DNA of 64,000 nt, from NCBI RefSeq assembly GCF_013416525.1, contig NZ_JACCEM010000002.1, positions 310,001-374,000 on the forward strand, read 5' to 3'. Made by a program: the position numbers and the translations under genes. The notes beneath the pieces were generated by a model. That model did no database searches. It had not been told where the DNA came from and saw only the letters and a program-made list of their open reading frames with translations. Below are positions 8,661 to 17,970 of this stretch, piece by piece (the first letter of the stretch is position 1; every line of letters begins with the position of its first letter). This DNA is from Parapusillimonas granuli (GTDB lineage: Bacteria > Pseudomonadota > Gammaproteobacteria > Burkholderiales > Burkholderiaceae_B).

Positions 8661-8711
8661 CGCCAGGGAATTTCGATCGTGGGGAAGCGCCGAAGCGCCT
8701 GAATGCGCTGG

Positions 8712-8788
8712 TTCCCCGATAGCGGGGAAGATCCGGGTATTTGTAGGCATCGTGAATCCCGCGTTGCGCGGGTACCTACAAAAATACC
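8712..8788. repeat. cluster of REP-like hairpins near tRNA-Ser
   Basis: Two structured elements. TTCCCCG (8712-8718) pairs with CGGGGAA (8723-8729) over a 4-base loop. Then GGTATTTGTAGG (8736-8747) and CCTACAAAAATACC (8775-8788) form imperfect outer arms around an inner hairpin CCCGCG/CGCGGG (8758-8772). The inner part resembles common bacterial palindromic repeats. The position just beyond the 3' end of a tRNA gene also fits an old integration scar; no integrase remains. Confidence 0.5.
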
Positions 8789-8795
8789 TACATAG

Positions 8796-8838
8796 AAAAA
8801 CCCGCCAAAGCCATGTTTTTACATGATTTTTGGCGGGT
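8796..8838 (-). terminator. intrinsic terminator of tRNA-Ser
   Basis: On the minus strand AACCCGCCAAA pairs with TTTGGCGGGTT and is followed by a run of five T's. An inner CATG/CATG mini-stem lies in the loop. It begins 36 bases after the tRNA CCA end, so it ends the tRNA-Ser transcript. Confidence 0.8.
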
Positions 8839-8873
8839 TGTGTTCGTTATGATCAGATAACGATGCCAGTATC

Positions 8874-8966
8874 TGGCGGAGACGGAGGGATTCGAACCCT
8901 CGATACGGGTATAAGCCGTATGCTCCCTTAGCAGGGGAGTACCTTCAACCTCTCGGCCACGTCTCC
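8874..8966 (-). tRNA. tRNA-Ser (anticodon GCU)
   Basis: Acceptor stem GGAGACG (8966 downward) pairs with CGTCTCC, followed by discriminator G and an encoded CCA at 8874-8876. The anticodon loop CTGCTAA carries GCT between CTCCC and GGGAG stems. A long variable arm (CATACGGCTTATACCCGTATC) marks a class II serine tRNA. The T-loop GGTTCGAAT is standard. 93 bases with CCA. Reads serine codons AGC and AGU. Confidence 0.97.
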
Positions 8967-9075
8967 GAAAACAGGCCGCCATTCTAGCATGATAATTTTG
9001 CTTGTGCTGGCGGCGGGCTCGCCATGGGCGAAAACGTCGATCATACCAGGATCGGCGCCCGCCCCGTCAGCGTGT

Positions 9076-10341
9076 TCAGGCCTGCTGGGTCTTGTCCTGG
9101 TCCAGCTCGAACGCCTTGTGCAGGGCGCGTACCGCCAGTTCCATGTACTTGTCGTTGATGATGACGGACGTCTTGATTTCGCTGGTGCTGATCATCTGGA
9201 TGTTGATGCCCTCTTCCGCCAGCGTGCGGAACATCAGGCTGGCGACCCCGACGTGGCTGCGCATGCCGATGCCGACGATGGACACCTTGCACACCTTGTC
9301 GTCGGAAATGATTTCCGTGGCGCCCACGGCCGGGCCGATCTGGTTCTTGAGCAGGTCCTGCGTGCGCAGGAAATCGTTCCGGTTGACGGTGAAGGAGAAG
9401 TCCGTCGTGCCCTTGACCGACTGGTTCTGCAGGATCATGTCGACGTCTATGTTGGCGGCGGCGACCGGGCCGAGTATGGAATAGGCCACGCCCGGGGTGT
9501 CGGGCACGGAAAGCAGGGTGAACTTGGCCTCGTCACGGCTGAAGGCAATGCCCGAAACAACGGCGGATTCCATTTTTTGATCTTCCTCGAAAGTAATTAG
9601 GGTGCCCGAAACCATTTCTTCTTCGAGCGGAATCAGGGGGTCGGTGAGCGACGACAGCACGCGCACGGGGACATGGTATTTTCCGGCGAACTCGACCGAG
9701 CGGATCTGCAGCACCTTGGACCCCAGGGAGGCCATTTCCAGCATTTCCTCGAACGACACGACGGTCATGCGCCGCGCTTCGGGCACGACGCGCGGGTCGG
9801 TGGTGTAGACGCCGTCGACGTCGGTGTAGATCAGGCATTCGTCGGCCTTCAGCGCCGCGGCGATGGCGACCGCCGAGGTGTCCGAGCCGCCGCGCCCCAA
9901 GGTGGTGATGTTCCCGTCTTCGTCCACGCCCTGGAAGCCCGTGACGATGACCACGCGGCCGGCGTCGAGGTCGGCCTTCACGCGGGTTTCGTCTATGGAC
10001 CGGATGCGCGCTTTGGTGAAGGACGAGTCGGTGCGCACGGGCACTTGCCAGCCCGCATAGCTGCGCGCGGCGACGCCTTGCGACATCAGGGCCATGGCCA
10101 GCAATGCGCTGCTGGCCTGTTCGCCCGTCGCGGCCAGCATGTCGAGTTCGCGGGTGTCGGGCTGCGGCGTGATTTCCTTGGCCAGGCCCAGCAGCCGGTT
10201 GGTTTCGCCCGACATGGCCGAAGGGACCACGACCACCTGATGGCCGGCTGCATGCCATTTGGCCACGCGCCGCGCCACGTTCTGGATGCGCTCTACCGAG
10301 CCCATGGACGTACCGCCGTATTTGTGAACAATCAGGGACAT
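9076..10341 (-). CDS. lysC: aspartate kinase
   Basis: About 421 residues. The kinase domain starts with the signature KYGGTSMGS and includes GFQGVDEDGNITTLGRGGSDTSAVA; two ACT domains form the C-terminal third (from about residue 265) for feedback control by lysine/threonine. First step of the aspartate family pathway (aspartate to 4-phosphoaspartate). Two ATG codons lie side by side at 10344 and 10341; the second is better spaced from AGAG. Length is typical of the single-chain alpha form; an internal start for a beta form is not assessed. Neighbour order with tilS and accA is the usual one in Alcaligenaceae. Confidence 0.97.
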   Translation of the reverse strand: MSLIVHKYGGTSMGSVERIQNVARRVAKWHAAGHQVVVVPSAMSGETNRLLGLAKEITPQPDTRELDMLAATGEQASSALLAMALMSQGVAARSYAGWQVPVRTDSSFTKARIRSIDETRVKADLDAGRVVIVTGFQGVDEDGNITTLGRGGSDTSAVAIAAALKADECLIYTDVDGVYTTDPRVVPEARRMTVVSFEEMLEMASLGSKVLQIRSVEFAGKYHVPVRVLSSLTDPLIPLEEEMVSGTLITFEEDQKMESAVVSGIAFSRDEAKFTLLSVPDTPGVAYSILGPVAAANIDVDMILQNQSVKGTTDFSFTVNRNDFLRTQDLLKNQIGPAVGATEIISDDKVCKVSIVGIGMRSHVGVASLMFRTLAEEGINIQMISTSEIKTSVIINDKYMELAVRALHKAFELDQDKTQQA

Positions 10342-10461
10342 CATTTACTCTGTGTCAAAAAGGCGCGCCGCTACTCCCGCGCGCCGGATTATGTCGCTTT
10401 CAGGACCGATTCGCATTCGCCGGGCAGCAATACCCAGTCCGCCAAGGCAAAGCGGTCTATT

Positions 10462-11550
10462 TTACCGTTTTTCACAAAAGCCGCCAGGCGGCGCCAACGC
10501 GCCCGCGGCGGGCGGCGCGGGCGCGCCGGCCGGTTCGAGACAGACCCGGCCCCGCAGGCAGCATATCCAGGCATCGCCGTGCCTGAGGCGCATGCGCCGG
10601 TCGTGCCCCAGGGCGTGCAGCCCGCGCAGCTGGCGCATGAGCTCCTGCAATCGGGCGTCGGTGGGCATGCGTTTGCCCAGCAGCGCCAGCCAGTGCCTCA
10701 GCACCAAGGCCTGGCGCGGCGGCGACAGCGCGCGCCAGGCGGACAGGGAAAAGCTGAGCCGGTCGGCGGAAGGCTCCAGGCCGGCGAAGTCCTGCGCCGC
10801 CACGTCGGACAGGATCTGCCTGGCCTCGGCGCTCTGGCGCGCATGCCGCAGCAGGTTGCCCTTCCAGCCCGGCCAGCGCGCATTCAGTTCCGGCACCAGG
10901 CGTTCGCGCAGGGCCGCGCGCGTGTACTGGTCGTCGGCGTTGGTGGGGTCGACGACCGGCGCCCAGCCGCTGGCCTGGGTGAACAGCGCGGCCTGCTCCA
11001 GGATGGCGGCGCGATCCTGCTGCAGCCATGGCCGCACATAGCACAGGCCGTCGCGTTCGTTCGCGGCGGCCATGGCCGCCATGCCGGCGGGGCCGGCGCC
11101 GCGCAGCAGCCGCAGCAGCACGGTTTCGGCCTGGTCGTCGCCATGGTGGGCCAGCAGGATGTGCCGGAGCCCGGCCAGGCGGGCCAATTCCACGAAGGCC
11201 CGGTAGCGCGCGTCGCGGGCGGCCGACTCCATGCCGTCGCCGCGCCCCAGCGCCACCTGCGCGCGGTATCCGTGGCAGGGCACCCGGAGCATCAGGGCCA
11301 GGTCATGCACCCGCGCCTGCCAGTCGTCCGCGGGCGCCTGCAAGCCGTGATGCACGTGAAAGAAATGCAGTTCCAGCCGATGGCGGCGGGCGTGGAGGGC
11401 CGCGTGCACCGCCAGCATGGCGGAATCGGCGCCGCCGCTCAGGCCCACCGCGATCCGCCGCGGCGGATCGGGCAGCCCGGACAGCGCAAGGCCGATGGCC
11501 CGCGACAGGACGGGCGAGCCGAAGTCAGTCCAGAACGCCTGGGCGAGCAT
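10462..11550 (-). CDS. tilS: tRNA(Ile)-lysidine synthase
   Basis: 362 residues. The PP-loop SGGADS (residues 38-43) binds ATP. It modifies C34 of the CAU-anticodon isoleucine tRNA to lysidine so that it reads AUA. The HHGLQAPADDW and LLAHHGDDQAETVLLRLLRGAG segments are family signatures. The C-terminal part is shorter than in E. coli (432 residues), typical of related betaproteobacteria. It lies 10 bases downstream of accA in the same direction. Confidence 0.95.
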   Translation of the reverse strand: MLAQAFWTDFGSPVLSRAIGLALSGLPDPPRRIAVGLSGGADSAMLAVHAALHARRHRLELHFFHVHHGLQAPADDWQARVHDLALMLRVPCHGYRAQVALGRGDGMESAARDARYRAFVELARLAGLRHILLAHHGDDQAETVLLRLLRGAGPAGMAAMAAANERDGLCYVRPWLQQDRAAILEQAALFTQASGWAPVVDPTNADDQYTRAALRERLVPELNARWPGWKGNLLRHARQSAEARQILSDVAAQDFAGLEPSADRLSFSLSAWRALSPPRQALVLRHWLALLGKRMPTDARLQELMRQLRGLHALGHDRRMRLRHGDAWICCLRGRVCLEPAGAPAPPAAGALAPPGGFCEKR

Positions 11551-11560
11551 CCCGGGCGCG

Positions 11561-12523
11561 TCAGCGCGCGTCTTGGAAGCGGCCGTAGGACATCAGGCGC
11601 TGCAGCCGCTGTTCGATGAGTTCGTCCGGCGCCATGCCGGCGACCTGGCGCAGGGAATCGGCCAGCGCGCGCTTGAGCTGCCGCGCCATCAAGACCGGAT
11701 CCCGGTGGGCGCCGCCCACGGGTTCGTTGACGATGCGGTCGATCAGGCCGAGCTCCTTGAGGCGCGGCGCGGTGATGCCCAGCGCCTCGGCGGCGATGGA
11801 GGCCTTGTCGACGCTGCGCCACAGGATGGAGGCGCAGCCTTCGGGCGAGATCACCGCGTAAGTGGCGTACTGCAGCATCATGACCACGTCGCCCACGGCG
11901 ATGGCCAGCGCCCCGCCCGAGCCGCCCTCCCCGATGATGGTGGCAATGATGGGCACGCGCAATTCGGCCATGGCGTACAGGTTGTGGCCGATGGCCTCGG
12001 ACTGCCCGCGCTCTTCCGCGCCGACGCCCGGATACGCTCCCGGCGTGTCCACGAAGGTGAACACCGGCAGCTGGAATTTCTCGGCCAGGCGCATCAGGCG
12101 CAGCGCCTTGCGGTAGCCTTCCGGGCGCGGCATGCCGAAATTGCGCATCGCGCGCTCTTTGGTGTCGCGCCCCTTCTGGTGGCCGATGACCATGCAGGGC
12201 GTGCCGTCGAAGCGCGCCAGGCCGCCTACGATGGACTGGTCGTCGGCATACATGCGGTCGCCGTGCAGTTCGTGGAAATCGGTGAAGATTTCGCGGACGT
12301 AGTCCAGCGTGTAGGGCCGCTGCGGGTGGCGCGCCACCAGGGCGGTCTGCCAGGGCGTCAGCTTGGCGTAGATGCTTTTGGCCAGGGCCTGGTTCTTTTG
12401 CTGCAAGCTCCCGACCTCTTCGGAGATGTCCACCGCGGAATCGGTTTGCACGAAGCGCAGTTCCTCGATCTTGTTTTCGAGTTCGGCCAGGGGTTGTTCG
12501 AATTCCAGGAAGGTATTACGCAT
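11561..12523 (-). CDS. accA: acetyl-CoA carboxylase carboxyltransferase subunit alpha
   Basis: 320 residues, beginning [19 protein letters not shown], the standard AccA N-terminus. Conserved blocks include the [15 protein letters not shown] and [14 protein letters not shown] segments and [11 protein letters not shown], which form the crotonase-fold carboxyltransferase site with AccD. It transfers CO2 from carboxybiotin to acetyl-CoA in fatty acid synthesis. ATG at 12523 matches the family start; the frame is open further upstream only because it runs antisense-free into the glycosylase gene. Confidence 0.97.
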   Translation of the reverse strand: MRNTFLEFEQPLAELENKIEELRFVQTDSAVDISEEVGSLQQKNQALAKSIYAKLTPWQTALVARHPQRPYTLDYVREIFTDFHELHGDRMYADDQSIVGGLARFDGTPCMVIGHQKGRDTKERAMRNFGMPRPEGYRKALRLMRLAEKFQLPVFTFVDTPGAYPGVGAEERGQSEAIGHNLYAMAELRVPIIATIIGEGGSGGALAIAVGDVVMMLQYATYAVISPEGCASILWRSVDKASIAAEALGITAPRLKELGLIDRIVNEPVGGAHRDPVLMARQLKRALADSLRQVAGMAPDELIEQRLQRLMSYGRFQDAR

Positions 12524-12558
12524 AAGAGCTTGTTTTCCAGAGTAGAGCATTCGCTTTG

Positions 12559-13206
12559 TCAGTATTGCACGGCGGCGGGATCCAGGCTGCGCCACAAATA
12601 CCAGGTTGCGACGGTGCGCCACGGCGCCCACGCCTGGGCGACTTCCCGGGCCTCGAACCGCGAAACAGGCTCGCCACTGAAGTAGTGTAGCGAAATCGCC
12701 TTGAGCAGGCCGGCGTCGTCCAGGGGCAGGACGTCGGGCCGCCGCAGGTTGAAGATCAGGAACATTTCCGCCGTCCAGCGGCCGATGCCGCGAATGGCGC
12801 ACAGATCGGCGATCACGGCTTCGTCGTCCATGGACACCCACTGAGAGGGCCGCACCTTCTTGTCGGCGAAGTGCAGGGCCAGATCGAGCACGTAATCGGC
12901 CTTGCGCTTGGACAGCCCCAGCAGCTTGACGTCGGTTTCCGCCAGGGCCAGCACCGCGCGCGGCGTGGGATTGCGCCCGCAGGCATCGGTGAAGCGCTGC
13001 CACATGGCCTCGGCCGACTTGACCGAGATCTGGTGGCCGACCAGGGCCCGGGCCAGGGTGATGAAAGGCGTGGTGGAAGGCCCCAGCCATTCGGACTGAT
13101 GCTGAGGAATCACCTTGCGCAGGATGCGGTCGCGGCCCATCAATTCGGCCGAGGCTTCATCCCAGAACGCGGGTTTGTCGTGTACCGTCGCTGAACTCAC
13201 TGTCAT
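12559..13206 (-). CDS. DNA-3-methyladenine glycosylase (AlkA type)
   Basis: 215 residues, HhH-GPD base-excision glycosylase. The helix-hairpin-helix motif [12 protein letters not shown] spans 135-146, and the catalytic Asp is in PLDD (163-164), so the active site is intact. It removes alkylated purines from DNA. It lacks the N-terminal AlkA domain of the 282-residue E. coli protein, as in many short MAG-type members. It lies between accA and cysS on the same strand. Confidence 0.92.
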   Translation of the reverse strand: MTVSSATVHDKPAFWDEASAELMGRDRILRKVIPQHQSEWLGPSTTPFITLARALVGHQISVKSAEAMWQRFTDACGRNPTPRAVLALAETDVKLLGLSKRKADYVLDLALHFADKKVRPSQWVSMDDEAVIADLCAIRGIGRWTAEMFLIFNLRRPDVLPLDDAGLLKAISLHYFSGEPVSRFEAREVAQAWAPWRTVATWYLWRSLDPAAVQY

Positions 13207-13215
13207 TCCCCCCGA

Positions 13216-14664
13216 TCAGGCCCGGCGCCATTGCGTCGCGCCGCCGGCCTTGTCTTCGAGTTCGATGCCCGCGGCCTGCAGTTCGTTGCGGATGCGGTCG
13301 GCCTCGGCGAAATTGCGCGCTTTCTTGGCGTCGGCACGGGCGGAAATCAAGGCCTCGATGCGTTCGGCGGACAGGCCGGCGACCGGCTTGCCGGCCGGCT
13401 GATAGCGGCTGGGCGACTGCAGATAGCGGGCGGGATCGGCCTGCAGCAGGCCCAGCAGGCCCGCCAGCGCGCGCATGAGCCCGGACGCCTTGCCGGAGCC
13501 GCCGCGGTTGGCTTCGGAGGCCAGTTCAAACAGGGCCGCCACCGCCCCCGACGAGTTGAAGTCATCGTTCATGGCGTCCCGGAAGGCCTGGGCCGACGGG
13601 TGGCTCCAGTCGATGTCGACCGGTTCGGCCGGAACGTTGGCCAGGGTCTGGTATAGCCGGTCGAGCGAATTCTGCGCGTCCAGCAGGTTCTCGGGCGCGT
13701 AGTTCTGCACGCTGCGATAGTGGTTGCGCACGATGAAGAAACGCAGCATTTCGGCTTCGCGCGGGTTGGCCTCATAGTTTGCCTGGCCGTCCGGCAGATC
13801 GGGATCCAGCGCGATGGTCTGGCGGATGCTGCGGAAATTGCCCAGGGACTTGGACATCTTGTCGGCATCGACCATGAGCGGGCCGCAATGCATCCATATC
13901 GATGCCAGCTTCCCGCCGAAAGCGCCTTCGGTCTGGGCGATTTCGTTTTCGTGGTGCGGGAACTTGAGGTCGGGGCCGCCGCCGTGGATGTCCAGGGGCA
14001 GGCCCAGCAGCGCCCGGCTCATGGCCGAGCATTCGATGTGCCAGCCGGGGCGCCCGACGCCGTAGGGCGATTCCCACTTGGACTCGGGCGGTTCGTCGGC
14101 CTTGGCCGCCTTCCAGAGCACGAAGTCGAGCGGGTCGCGCTTGCCCGCCGCCACCGCCACCCGTTCGCCGGCGCGCAGGTCGTCCAGCGATTTGCCCGAC
14201 AGCTTGCCGTAGCCTTCGAAGCCCCGCACGGAGTAGTTCACGTCGCCGTCTTCGGACCGGTAGGCCAGGCCGTTTTCCTCGAGCTTCCGGATGATGCCCA
14301 GCATGTCGCCGACGTGCTCCGTGGCCTTGGGCTCGAAATCGGGCGGCGCCACGCCCAGCGCGCGCTCGTCGGCGTGCATGGCGTCGATGTAGAAGGCGGT
14401 GACCTCGCCCAGGCGGCGCCCGGTCTCGACGGCGCGGCGTATGATTTTGTCGTCGATGTCGGTGATGTTGCGCACATAGCTGACCTGGTAGCCGCTGGCC
14501 CGCAGCCAGCGCTGGACCACGTCGAAGCTGACCAGCATCCGCGCATGCCCGAGGTGGCAGAAATCGTAGACCGTCATGCCGCATACATACATGCGGACCT
14601 TGCCGGGCTCTGCGGTTTTCAAGGGCTCTTTGGCGCGCGAAAGGGTGTTATAAATGTGCAGCAT
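13216..14664 (-). CDS. cysS: cysteine--tRNA ligase
   Basis: 482 residues, class I synthetase. The HIGH motif is HLGH (37-40), preceded by the zinc-binding [10 protein letters not shown]. The second half contains [23 protein letters not shown] and KMSKSLGN. All are standard for CysRS. It charges tRNA-Cys. The C-terminal segment ([23 protein letters not shown]) is the usual anticodon-stem-binding end. The 194 bases to the divergent TPR gene hold the promoters; nothing else was seen there. Confidence 0.98.
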   Translation of the reverse strand: MLHIYNTLSRAKEPLKTAEPGKVRMYVCGMTVYDFCHLGHARMLVSFDVVQRWLRASGYQVSYVRNITDIDDKIIRRAVETGRRLGEVTAFYIDAMHADERALGVAPPDFEPKATEHVGDMLGIIRKLEENGLAYRSEDGDVNYSVRGFEGYGKLSGKSLDDLRAGERVAVAAGKRDPLDFVLWKAAKADEPPESKWESPYGVGRPGWHIECSAMSRALLGLPLDIHGGGPDLKFPHHENEIAQTEGAFGGKLASIWMHCGPLMVDADKMSKSLGNFRSIRQTIALDPDLPDGQANYEANPREAEMLRFFIVRNHYRSVQNYAPENLLDAQNSLDRLYQTLANVPAEPVDIDWSHPSAQAFRDAMNDDFNSSGAVAALFELASEANRGGSGKASGLMRALAGLLGLLQADPARYLQSPSRYQPAGKPVAGLSAERIEALISARADAKKARNFAEADRIRNELQAAGIELEDKAGGATQWRRA

Positions 14665-14858
14665 GTGCGGGCGGGCTTCTTGTCGGTAAATATTTATGTC
14701 GGTAAATCAAAGGGCGGCCTGAACGGGGCGGCCCGCATGGGGTAAACTCGGCGCGGGCCCGGCAGGCAAGGCTAAAATGGTGGTCGATAAGTATAGCAAG
14801 CGGGCCGGCCGAACGCAGGCAGGCCCCTGCCCTGCCAATTTTTTATAGGCGCATAGCC

Positions 14859-15608
14859 GTGTTTCGAATTTCTTGTCCCGTATTGGTGATCGTGCTTGCA
14901 ACGACCGGGCCGGCAAACACAGCCGTGGCACAGGCGCGTACGCCCGCCCTGGCGCCCAACGCCGATCTTACCTCCTCCGTACAGGCCGGTCCAGGCCCGG
15001 CCGGCTTCATCCCGGCCGCCGCCGCAAAGCCCGTCCCCGCGGACGAGGCCCCGCTGTTCAAGGACGAAGCCCCGCCCGAAGGCGGCTGGAAAGGCCTGGC
15101 CCGGCTGCTGGAGGCCGCCACGCCGGACATCGACACCAGCATCCCGCTGACCGCCTCCCAGATCACCGACCGCATCTCGCAGATGCTCGACCAGGGCCGC
15201 AACCAGGAAGCGCTCGAAGCCATCGAAAAGCGCCGCGCCCAGCTGGCCCGGCAGAACACGCTGGGCGCCGACGTCCAGCTGCTGTTCCTGCACGGCCGGG
15301 CGCTCTCGGCCCTGGGCCGCCGCGCGGAAGCGATCGCCGTCTACCAGGACATGACCACGCTCTACCCCGAGCTGCCCGAGCCCTGGAACAACCTGGCGGC
15401 GGAATACGTCAAGCAGGGCAGGCTCGAGCTGGCCCGCGACGCCCTCTCCATGGCGCTGGCGGCCAATCCCGGCTATGCGGCGGCGCAAGCCAACATGGGC
15501 GAGGTCCAGCTCATGCTGGCCCGCCAGTCGTTCCAGGAAGCGGCCAGAATGGGCGCGCAGGGCGCCAAGGCCCGGGCGCAGAAGGCCGACGCCCTGCTCA
15601 AGCAATGA
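14859..15608 (+). CDS. exported TPR-repeat protein
   Basis: 249 residues. A signal peptide (to about AVAQA, residue 25) is followed by an Ala/Pro-rich linker and about three to four TPR-like helix pairs (residues 90-225). The clearest is the EPWNNLAAEYVKQGRLELARDALSMALAANP unit. GTG start. Likely periplasmic, mediating protein contacts; no enzyme motif. It lies between cysS (divergent) and the cyclophilin gene, the usual order in Bordetella-like genomes. Function unknown. Confidence 0.85.
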   Translation: MFRISCPVLVIVLATTGPANTAVAQARTPALAPNADLTSSVQAGPGPAGFIPAAAAKPVPADEAPLFKDEAPPEGGWKGLARLLEAATPDIDTSIPLTASQITDRISQMLDQGRNQEALEAIEKRRAQLARQNTLGADVQLLFLHGRALSALGRRAEAIAVYQDMTTLYPELPEPWNNLAAEYVKQGRLELARDALSMALAANPGYAAAQANMGEVQLMLARQSFQEAARMGAQGAKARAQKADALLKQ

Positions 15609-15638
15609 TCACCCATCCATCCAAGGCAATAGAAACCC

Positions 15639-16286
15639 ATGCGCATCTTTTCATTTCCAAGCCGCGGGATCCATCCGGGACTGCGTGCGTTCAGCCTCGC
15701 TTGCGCGGCTTCCCTGGCGATGATCCTGGGAAACACGGCGTTTGCCGCCACATCCACTTCCAAAGAAGGTAAAACCATGAGCACAACTCCCCGCGTCAAC
15801 CTGCAGACCAACCAGGGCGCCATCCTGATCGAACTCGACGCCGAAAAAGCGCCGAAGACCGTCGAAAACTTCCTGACCTACGTCCGGGAAGGCTTCTACG
15901 ACGGCACGATCTTCCATCGGGTCATCAACAACTTCATGATCCAGGGCGGCGGTTTCGAGGCGGGCATGAAGCAAAAGCAAACCCATGCCCCCGTCGAAAA
16001 CGAAGCCAACAACGGCCTGAAGAACAATCGCTACACGCTGGCCATGGCCCGCACCGCCGATCCGCATTCCGCCACCGCGCAGTTCTTCATCAACGTGGCC
16101 GACAACGACTTCCTGAACTTCACCGCGCCCACGCCCAACGGCTGGGGCTATGCCGTCTTCGGCAAGGTCGTCGAAGGCACGGAAATCGTCGACAAGATCA
16201 AGACCGTGAAAACCGGCAACAAGGGCTTCCATCAAGACGTCCCGACCGACGACGTCGTCATCGAAAAAGCCACGGTCGTTGACTGA
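15639..16286 (+). CDS. ppiB: cyclophilin peptidyl-prolyl isomerase with signal peptide: ppiA leader fused to ppiB body
   Basis: 215 residues. From residue 47 (ATG 15777) the protein is a complete 169-residue cyclophilin of the cytoplasmic PpiB type ([32 protein letters not shown]). Before it is a signal peptide ending [16 protein letters not shown]. The linker codons CCAAAGAAGGTAAAACC look like the ribosome site of ppiB read as protein. So an upstream ppiA gene seems to have lost its mature part, fusing its leader in frame to ppiB. Translation could start at 15639 (exported form) or 15777 (cytosolic form, with AAGG 7 bases upstream). Confidence 0.9.
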   Translation: MRIFSFPSRGIHPGLRAFSLACAASLAMILGNTAFAATSTSKEGKTMSTTPRVNLQTNQGAILIELDAEKAPKTVENFLTYVREGFYDGTIFHRVINNFMIQGGGFEAGMKQKQTHAPVENEANNGLKNNRYTLAMARTADPHSATAQFFINVADNDFLNFTAPTPNGWGYAVFGKVVEGTEIVDKIKTVKTGNKGFHQDVPTDDVVIEKATVVD

Positions 16287-17049
16287 AATCCCGCTGACGG
16301 GCCGTGTCTGGATCGCGTCGGACATCCACCTGGGGCCCGGCACGCCGGCAACGGCCGCCGCCTTCTACCGCTTTCTGGACCAGGCCCGGGCGCAAGCCGA
16401 CGTCCTGGTCCTGTGCGGCGACATCTTCGACGTCTGGATCGGCGATGACTACGCCCTGGATGCTCCGCCGGAATGGCTGGCCACCGCGTTGGCCAAGTTC
16501 CGCCAGGCGGCCGGCGCCCTGCAGCTATGGCTGGGGCGCGGCAACCGCGATTTCCTGATCGGGCCGGCCCTGGCCGACCACATCGGCGCCCGCTTGCTGC
16601 CCGACCCCGTCATACTCCGCACGGACGCCGGCCGGCTGCTGCTGGCCCATGGCGACCAGTACTGCACCGCCGACCGCTCCTACCAGCGCTTCCGCCGGAT
16701 CGTGCGCTCGCCCGCCGTGCAAGCCGCCTTCCTGAAGCTGGGGCTGGGCCTGCGCCGGGCCATCGCCGACCGCGCGCGCCGGCGCAGCATGCAGGCCAAC
16801 CGCGACAAGCCGGCCGGCATCATGGACGTGGAAAACGACGCCGTCCGCAGGGCCTTCCGGCAAGCGGGCGTGCGCCTGCTGGTCCATGGGCACACGCATC
16901 GGCCCGCCGTCCACCGGCTGGACCTGGACGGGCAGCCGCACACGCGCATCGTCCTGCCCGATTGGGACTACGACCATGCGCCCGAGCCGCGGGGCGGCTG
17001 GCTGCAAATCGATGCGGCGGGTCCGGCCCTGCATCAGGCGCCGAAATAA
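16279..17049 (+). CDS. lpxH: UDP-2,3-diacylglucosamine diphosphatase
   Basis: 256-residue calcineurin-type metallophosphatase of lipid A synthesis; it hydrolyses UDP-2,3-diacylglucosamine to lipid X. Metal motifs are in order: [34 protein letters not shown] and HGHTHRP. TTG at 16279 is the only reasonable start in frame and overlaps the stop of the cyclophilin gene by 8 bases, implying coupling. Membrane-peripheral protein. Downstream uppP is convergent. Confidence 0.95.
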   Translation: MTEIPLTGRVWIASDIHLGPGTPATAAAFYRFLDQARAQADVLVLCGDIFDVWIGDDYALDAPPEWLATALAKFRQAAGALQLWLGRGNRDFLIGPALADHIGARLLPDPVILRTDAGRLLLAHGDQYCTADRSYQRFRRIVRSPAVQAAFLKLGLGLRRAIADRARRRSMQANRDKPAGIMDVENDAVRRAFRQAGVRLLVHGHTHRPAVHRLDLDGQPHTRIVLPDWDYDHAPEPRGGWLQIDAAGPALHQAPK

Positions 17050-17085
17050 AGCGTCAGTAAAGCGCCAGCCGGGCCCGCGGCCCAT

Positions 17086-17970
17086 TCAGCGCATGGCCAG
17101 CCACAGGAACACGACGCCGCCCAGCGCGATCCGGTACCACGCGAAAGGCCGATAGGTGCGCCGCGAAACGAAGCGCAGCACGGCGCGCACCACCAGCAGC
17201 GCGCTGAAGAAGGCAGCGGCGAAGCCGACGGCGATGGCGGTCAGCTGCGTGTCGTTCAGCGCGGCGCCGTTGCGGTACAGGTCGTACACGGTGGCGGCCA
17301 GCATGGTCGGCATGGCCAGGAAAAAAGAAAATTCGGTGGCGGTCTTGCGCTGTATGCCGGCGATCATGCCGCTGATGATGGTGGCTCCGGAACGGGAAGT
17401 GCCCGGCACCATGGCAAGACACTGCGCAAACCCCACCACCAGCGCCTGCTTCCAGGTAATTTCCTCCAGCGAGCGCGCCGTCGCGGTCTGGGACGACACG
17501 CTGTCGTCGGTCTGCGCCACGGCGCCCGCGCGCCGCCCGCCCGACGGCTCTTTGGCATACTGCGGCTTGCGCTCGACCCAGAGCATGATCAGCCCGCCCG
17601 CCACCAGGGTGAACACGAACACGGCGGGGCTGTGGAACAGGGCCTTGATGTGCTTGATCATGACGGCACCGATGACCGCCGCCGGCAGGAAGGCGATCAG
17701 CAGGTTGCGCATGAACAGCACTTCGCTGCGCTCGCCCCGCAAGGCGCCGGTCAGCAACTGCCAGAGCCGGGCGCGGAAGATCCATATGACGGCCAGGATG
17801 GAGCCGAACTGGATGACGACCTCGAACACCTTGTCGTCGCTGGATGAAAAATCGATCCAGTCGCCGATGATCAGAAGATGCGCGGTGCTGGAGACGGGAA
17901 TGAATTCCGTGAGGCCTTCGATGAGCCCCAGGCACAGGGCTTTGAACAGAAACCAGTTGCTTTCAGTCAT
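17086..17970 (-). CDS. uppP: undecaprenyl-diphosphatase
   Basis: 294-residue polytopic membrane protein of the BacA/UppP family, which recycles undecaprenyl pyrophosphate for peptidoglycan synthesis. It has the signatures [18 protein letters not shown] (near residue 14) and [12 protein letters not shown], holding the catalytic Glu, Ser and Arg. It carries a hydrophilic insert ([16 protein letters not shown], about 140-155) between halves. Its ATG overlaps the stop of the TerC-family gene (ATGA). Confidence 0.96.
   Translation of the reverse strand: MTESNWFLFKALCLGLIEGLTEFIPVSSTAHLLIIGDWIDFSSSDDKVFEVVIQFGSILAVIWIFRARLWQLLTGALRGERSEVLFMRNLLIAFLPAAVIGAVMIKHIKALFHSPAVFVFTLVAGGLIMLWVERKPQYAKEPSGGRRAGAVAQTDDSVSSQTATARSLEEITWKQALVVGFAQCLAMVPGTSRSGATIISGMIAGIQRKTATEFSFFLAMPTMLAATVYDLYRNGAALNDTQLTAIAVGFAAAFFSALLVVRAVLRFVSRRTYRPFAWYRIALGGVVFLWLAMR

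Noticed and set aside
14707-15605. Minus-strand 277-codon frame opposite the TPR gene
   Set aside because: Shadow of the TPR-protein gene, which has a signal peptide and repeats.
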